This document shows, in pieces, positions 60,201 to 64,000 of a stretch of DNA of 64,000 nt (positions are counted from its first letter, which is position 1; each line of letters starts with the position of its first letter). Position numbers and translations under genes: made by a program. The stretch is from Undaria pinnatifida (taxonomy: Eukaryota; Sar; Phaeophyceae; Laminariales; Alariaceae). Below the pieces are notes generated by a model, which saw nothing but the letters and a program-made list of their open reading frames with translations, made no database searches and was not told the origin of the DNA. The stretch is taken from positions 12,937,580 through 13,001,579 of the forward strand of contig JABAKD010000030.1 of NCBI GenBank assembly GCA_012845835.1, in the 5' to 3' direction.

Positions 60201-63063
60201 CTCCGCCTGGTGTAAGCCAAAGTGGAGTCAACCTGATGACATCTCCCCCCCCCCCTCCCCTCGTAGATGTCCAAAGAGACTCTCTTGGGATTCACATACA
60301 ACAACATTTGTAGGAAAGGGTATAACACACGTAGGCAAGACGGATGCGATCCTAGCAGACTCGCACCTTGACACTAGGATTAACATATTTATCCTGATGA
60401 ATGACAATTGTGCCAAAGCTAGAACATGTAGGAGAAATATGGGAAGGGATCACGAAGTTCGTGAAACAGCTGGAAACAGTACAGATGACAGCAGACAAAA
60501 AAGCGCTAAAGTAGGATGCTTAAACACGGCGAGTAGTACAGTACTACGAGCGGAACTGAGAATGTACCCACTTGAAAAAAATAGAGACGTGAGAAAGTCG
60601 AAATGGCAATATAAAGTAAAGAACATGCCAGAAAAAGGTTGCCAGCATTAGCTGGTATGACAGAAATTAACGCAAGGGCGAGCTGGAATAAGGCGGGATA
60701 GCGCAGTCGGAAAAATACTGGAGGACCTAGGAGGAAACCAAGAAGAGATACTGTCCATAGAGAAATTTGGGGGGTACAACACAGAAGCGAAGTACAGGAC
60801 AAAATAAAGGGAAAGGCTAGCGCGAAGAAAGGTGAATGAGGAAGAGCATTTAGATATATAGGGGGGATTGAAAATGGAGACAGAGATAACAAGGTATTTG
60901 CACGGCCCAATGGACTACGTGAAAACACTGAAAATGCTTTTTTGTGTAGGGGACCGGGGCCTATAGAAGAAAGAGGTATAAGGTATAAGGTGTACCGGTA
61001 GTCGAGTGGAGGAGGAAGAAGGCGCGCAGGTGCTGCCCTTGTGGCAACGCAGGCGAGAGAAGAACCCACCCAGTGGAAGAATGTGAACTGTACAAGGAGG
61101 AACGGAATGTGTTGGAGGAAGAGATGAGGAAAATAGACAGATTCGATATGGAGAAATTTAGTGCATTAGACAGCGAGAAAACGATCGCTATCCTAGGAGA
61201 TAGATAGTGGCCACAGATGGCCGAAGAGGAACGAGATAAGATGAGCAAAACAATGTGTGTAATATATGGAAGAAACGTACTGAGCAACCAAATGTTAGAA
61301 ACGATGCTCCGTCTCGATTGGGGTGCGTGGTCAATGGTTGAGTGACTAAGGCAAGCAACAAATGAGTACCCCCCCTCCCCTCGTGAATACCGCATGTCTG
61401 TTGGCGTCGTGCGAATAGAGATTAAATAACCCTCTCACCCCCCTCCCTCCGCAATACCGCATGCCTCTTCACGTCGAGTGAATCGTCACCAACAAACGCC
61501 CCCCCCCCACACTACGGCCTCCTCTTCACAGGGAGGCGGTAAGCCGCGTCTCTCCAGTGTGCCGCATCTTCGTCGTCGACACGTTTTGGAGGGTGGTGGT
61601 GCATTACGCGGATTCGGCGGCGACCTTGGCGGCTAACGAGGCGGCGGGAGAGGTGCCGCTTCAGTTCCCGCCTCCGAGAGACTCTGCGATAGGGGAATTC
61701 CTGGAGATGAGACGCTTGGTGCGACCGGCGGCCGGGCAGGAGGTGGTGTACAGCAGGGCGGGGACGCCGGAGGTGCGCGGCCTTCGACGGGCTTTTTGTA
61801 TTGTTCTGTTCTGTTTTGTTTTGTTTTGTTTTGTTTTGTTTCGTGTTTGGGAGCCTGCTTTTTCGCTATCCGTTGGTTCACATGTTTCGCCTGTGGTTGT
61901 TTTTGGGAGTATGTTATGTTTTTTTGTTGTAGATGGGTTTCTTCGTTTCGCGTTTGGGGGCTGTTTTTGCTGTTGTTTGGTTGTTGTCTGTTGTGCCTTC
62001 CTTGACATTCCGCCCGGAACGTCTATTGCCGTGGGCGTCTTGCGGCTAAGACGTCGGCTTCGTTCCGCTGGCCGCTCCCTCTCTGGCGCTTTCGTGCACG
62101 CCCCCCTCCCTCCCTCCCTCCCTCCCTCTCTCCCCCCCCTTCTCCCTCCCGCCCATGGAGAAATCGTCTCCATCCGCGAATTGCTGCCGTAGTTTGTAGC
62201 ATTGAGAGGCCGGGGGTGATGAATCGAGACATGTGGAGCCGATCGCCGTGCCAGTCGCTCCGCGGACAATATTACTCGTATGTTAGATGTTCACCACATC
62301 CACCTTCCCATAGTCAGCACGCTGGCTATGGTCAGTGGTTATGATACACATCTAACAAAAGCACAATCCGGGGTCCGTCTGGCTGTTGATCACTCGACTC
62401 TATATTTAACCCAAGGATTACAGCCCCTTCCATCAACGCTGCCGTTCTACTCGGACGGACCAATGTGCGCGAACGAGATTGTGTGCCTTTTCTTGCCCCC
62501 GCCGGGTCCGACAAAATCATACCATGAATTTCAGATATGCACTTTTCCTGAAAAACGGCAATAAGGACTACCCGGGTGGTTTAAACCCGGGACTACTGTG
62601 CCTTTGTTAAATGTGCACCATGACCGCTGACCCATAGTCAGCGCTGACTATGGGTCAGTGGTTATGTTGCACATTTAACAAAATCTACATGTTTTAGAGT
62701 GTATCTGCTAGTGTTGGACCTGACATTTTTTTCAGACGTTTTCGTTTTGTTTGGTCGGCGTTCGATCCCTTCCCCTAATGCTTCGGTGTCGCTTCCTTGT
62801 CTGGTTGTTTCGTTATATCTGACATGCTTTTCATTAGAGTTTGGGCGTATCCCGCAAACATGCGAAGCATGACTGCCATCCTCACTCTTCCTCCCCTCCT
62901 CCACCCCCCCCCCGCCCCGATCCAAACATTGTTTTACTCGCAGGCGTTTTTCTTCGAGGAAGCTTTGGTTGAAGATCGACCCTTGCCCAAGGCAGAGAAC
63001 GGGGAGAATTTCAAGGAGTTCATAGCAGGGATAATGGCGGACGTTTTGCAAGACCAGCAGTAA
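45284..63063 (+). CDS. SEC23: Divergent SEC23-type COPII coat protein (plant SEC23D-like), 16 exons
   Basis: Exons: 45284-45377, 46917-47112, 47558-47663, 48383-48439, 49007-49120, 50115-50270, 50757-50889, 51527-51894, 52350-52504, 53050-53154, 53397-53598, 58540-58778, 59321-59560, 60029-60151, 61532-61772, 62944-63063. All phases agree; 882 residues. Domains in order: Cys4 zinc finger (RCEECFAYI ... WKCALCGHM, split by intron 2); von Willebrand A-like trunk (VVYLAVIDE, TRLGVVTMSD, CRLMLFLGGAPDRGPG); β-sandwich (VLRVRTSAEF, AFAMDFEF); helical part (ATVAAVLAHKVV, ARQVFGLLQSPLLHP); gelsolin-like end (RIFVVDTFWRVVVHYA, EEALVEDRPL). In the known family SEC23 is the GTPase-activating inner-coat subunit acting on SAR1 at ER exit sites. 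Block order and wording match the plant SEC23D class better than canonical SEC23A, from memory and without alignment. Start 45284 gives a cytosolic N-terminus; an in-frame ATG at 45146 would add 46 residues with a hydrophobic stretch. Intron 5 has a GC donor; introns 11, 14 and 15 hold repeats. Confidence 0.9.
46138..46232. repeat. 45-bp tandem repeat, two copies
   Basis: TAGCGCTTTCGCTTTTAGCC followed by CTGTT-ACTTGTTCCACGATTT, twice in direct succession in SEC23 intron 1. Uniform, so recent. Confidence 0.9.
47832..47918. repeat. 20-bp tandem repeat, four copies
   Basis: GCTTGCTGCTTTCGCGGCC units, each carrying a GCGGCCGC site at the junction, in SEC23 intron 3. Confidence 0.9.
49200..49735. 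repeat. GGTGT pentanucleotide satellite, about 530 bp
   Basis: More than 100 GTGTG/GGTGT units with two internally duplicated blocks marked by GTCGTGTCGTGTC and GGAATGGTGTGGTATGG. It starts about 80 nt downstream of the GC donor of SEC23 intron 5. The 482-residue His/Thr/Pro open frame opposite is a by-product. Confidence 0.95.
53920..54230. repeat. Dispersed repeat R, copy 2
   Basis: Partner of 40480-40845, inside SEC23 intron 11. The two copies differ by several short gaps, so the insertions are not very young. Confidence 0.7.
54570..55780. repeat. Diverged tandem array, about six units of 160-230 bp
   Basis: Each unit runs through GATAGGGTCCCATCCCC, a CTACAACTCCGACAAACCGG-like part, GGGTCGACACCGCCCCGCAC, GGTGTGGAAACCC and TTGGCTTATCGCTGGTTGGC, then the next unit after GAGCCAGCGCCACC. 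Units begin near 54590, 54775, 54985, 55165, 55410 and 55570. They differ by substitutions and small gaps, so this is an old satellite-like array, inside SEC23 intron 11. Open frames crossing it are not conserved. Confidence 0.8.
56750..57075. repeat. Dispersed repeat S, copy 2
   Basis: Partner of 41620-41930, in SEC23 intron 11. Confidence 0.6.
58058..58345. repeat. Dispersed repeat T, copy 3
   Basis: Partner of 42785-43095, ending about 200 bp before SEC23 exon 12. Confidence 0.7.
60300..61375 (+). mobile_element. LINE (non-LTR retrotransposon) 3' part, degenerate
   Basis: In broken frames it reads KFVKQLETVQMTA, VLRAELRMYPLEKNRDVRKS, EEHLDI, YLHGPMDYVKTLK, CCPCGN, RTHPVEECELYKEERNVLEE and EKTIAILGDR. 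This is the C-terminal connection and Cys-His end of a LINE reverse-transcriptase polyprotein, ending in the tail GAGTACCCCCC shared with three shorter copies in this window. It lies in SEC23 intron 14, in the gene's sense orientation. Many stops and frame changes make it inactive. Confidence 0.75.
61799..61842. repeat. TTTTG pentanucleotide repeat
   Basis: About eight TTTTG/TTCTG units, 27 nt downstream of the SEC23 exon 15 donor. Confidence 0.85.
62281..62357. mobile_element. Palindromic foldback element (MITE-like), copy 1
   Basis: Starts TGTTAGATGT and ends ACATCTAACA. The two halves are reverse complements over most of their length (TTCCCATAGTCAGC against GCTGGCTATGGTCAG). It is 77 bp long, in SEC23 intron 15, 250 bp from copy 2. 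Confidence 0.8.
62603..62682. mobile_element. Palindromic foldback element (MITE-like), copy 2
   Basis: TTTGTTAAATGTGCA to TGCACATTTAACAAA with centre CATAGTCAGCGCTGACTATG. The whole 80 bp is close to a perfect palindrome, tighter than copy 1. Terminal sequence and core match copy 1, so they are one family. An RNA copy would fold into a stem of about 38 bp. Confidence 0.85.
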
Positions 63064-64000
63064 TGACGGTTTTTTTTGTCACAACCGTTTCGATTATCCT
63101 TCTCGGACGCCTCGCCCCTCCCCCAATAGTTGAGAAGGTGTCTACGCCGACGCTTCGTGCGAAGATGGCGTGTTGCGATTATAACTCGAACCTTCGACGC
63201 TAACATTTGTGCGTTGTTGCGAATCAGTCAGTGAACCAGCCGTTGTCGGACGTGTCATGCTCAGATATTACATGTAGTATTGCAGTACATCTCGGGGTTT
63301 GTAGGCCTTGCGTGCTGTACGTTACACGTTATCGGCACTCATTAATCTCATGTGTGATACCTGGTACGTGTTTGTCTTTTTTTGTTTTTGCCGGTTTTCT
63401 TGTCCGGCAACAATGTACCAGGTACCGAGTATGAGTAGCGTGTGTTTGCTTGGGGTAAATGCGGCGTTCGTTGAGGCTTAAGGGAAGAAACATGTAATAA
63501 CTGTTTCAAGCATTCGGTTGACGAAGAAAGGAGACGAAAGAAAATGGGAAGTTGAAGGTGGAGGTGGTGTAGATGGAGATGGAAATTATGAAAAACTAGT
63601 AGCTCGACTGTACGGGGTTTAATTATGCAACAGTGAGCGTTCAGCGGACAGCAATCCCCAGTGTACTCTGTACACATGCAAAATCACATTCCGCATTGGG
63701 CTATCTGCCGCAAAGAAATTAAATCATACGTCGTGCTACTGCAGTGTGTCCCGCACCGACGCTCACTATCACATTCTGTCTTCTCGCAACGAGTGCATTC
63801 AGTCGACGGCAATCGATCGACGACAAGAACCAGTTGGACGAGAACAACGCAACCGACAACAAAACGAATCATCGAACAATGCAACCTCATAAAGCGCCAA
63901 CCGCCAAAACGCGTCTTGTATCTTCCATCTGGTACTGCAGTAACTGTCAGCACAATTGCCGGATCTGGTCAGTATTCACTTCACACCAGCAGCAGTACGC
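63064..64000. other. 3' flank of SEC23, no gene seen
   Basis: Only short frames without family resemblance. A GATACCTGGTACG and a TACCAGGTACCG motif lie about 60 bp apart at 63357-63425 in opposite sense. No clear polyadenylation signal close to the stop at 63063. Confidence 0.5.

Overview
The window is eukaryotic nuclear DNA. It carries four intron-rich protein genes with spliceosomal GT-AG (and some GC-AG) introns, separated and interrupted by SINE, LINE and other repeats. One gene encodes a protein whose N-terminus is a signal peptide followed by an Arg-Ala | Phe-Val junction. That bipartite plastid-targeting signature is typical of algae with secondary red plastids, so a photosynthetic stramenopile is likely, and a brown alga (Ectocarpus-like) fits best given gene density, intron length and the LINE family. 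The species is inference.

Layout. (1) 58-8708, plus strand: the 3' part of a tyrosine-kinase-like protein kinase gene (three exons visible, 5' end outside the window). Its 6.7-kb second intron is full of LINE and SINE debris. (2) 8709-16245: no gene that I can support; minisatellites, microsatellites, palindromes and an inverted repeat around a telomere-like tract. (3) 16246-30606, minus strand: an essentially complete VPS16 gene in 17 exons, the core subunit of the HOPS/CORVET endolysosomal tethering complexes. (4) 30607-35987: repeat-rich intergenic DNA with a complete-looking miniature LTR element (TRIM), a SINE relative and a LINE fragment. (5) 35988-45055, minus strand: a four-exon gene for an uncharacterised, probably plastid-targeted protein. 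(6) 45284-63063, plus strand: a 16-exon gene for a divergent SEC23-type COPII coat protein resembling the plant SEC23D class. It is head-to-head with the plastid-protein gene across a short shared promoter region. (7) 63064-64000: nothing recognisable.

Two of the four genes (VPS16 and SEC23-like) are membrane-trafficking components, but they are separate transcription units and nothing suggests co-regulation. The exon models were built by reading splice junctions by eye and checking that phases agree. All VPS16 and SEC23 junctions are phase-consistent. Three of the 36 modelled introns use GC donors. Tandem repeats are unusually abundant, and in VPS16 several lie just upstream of splice acceptors with their pyrimidine-rich strand as the sense strand.
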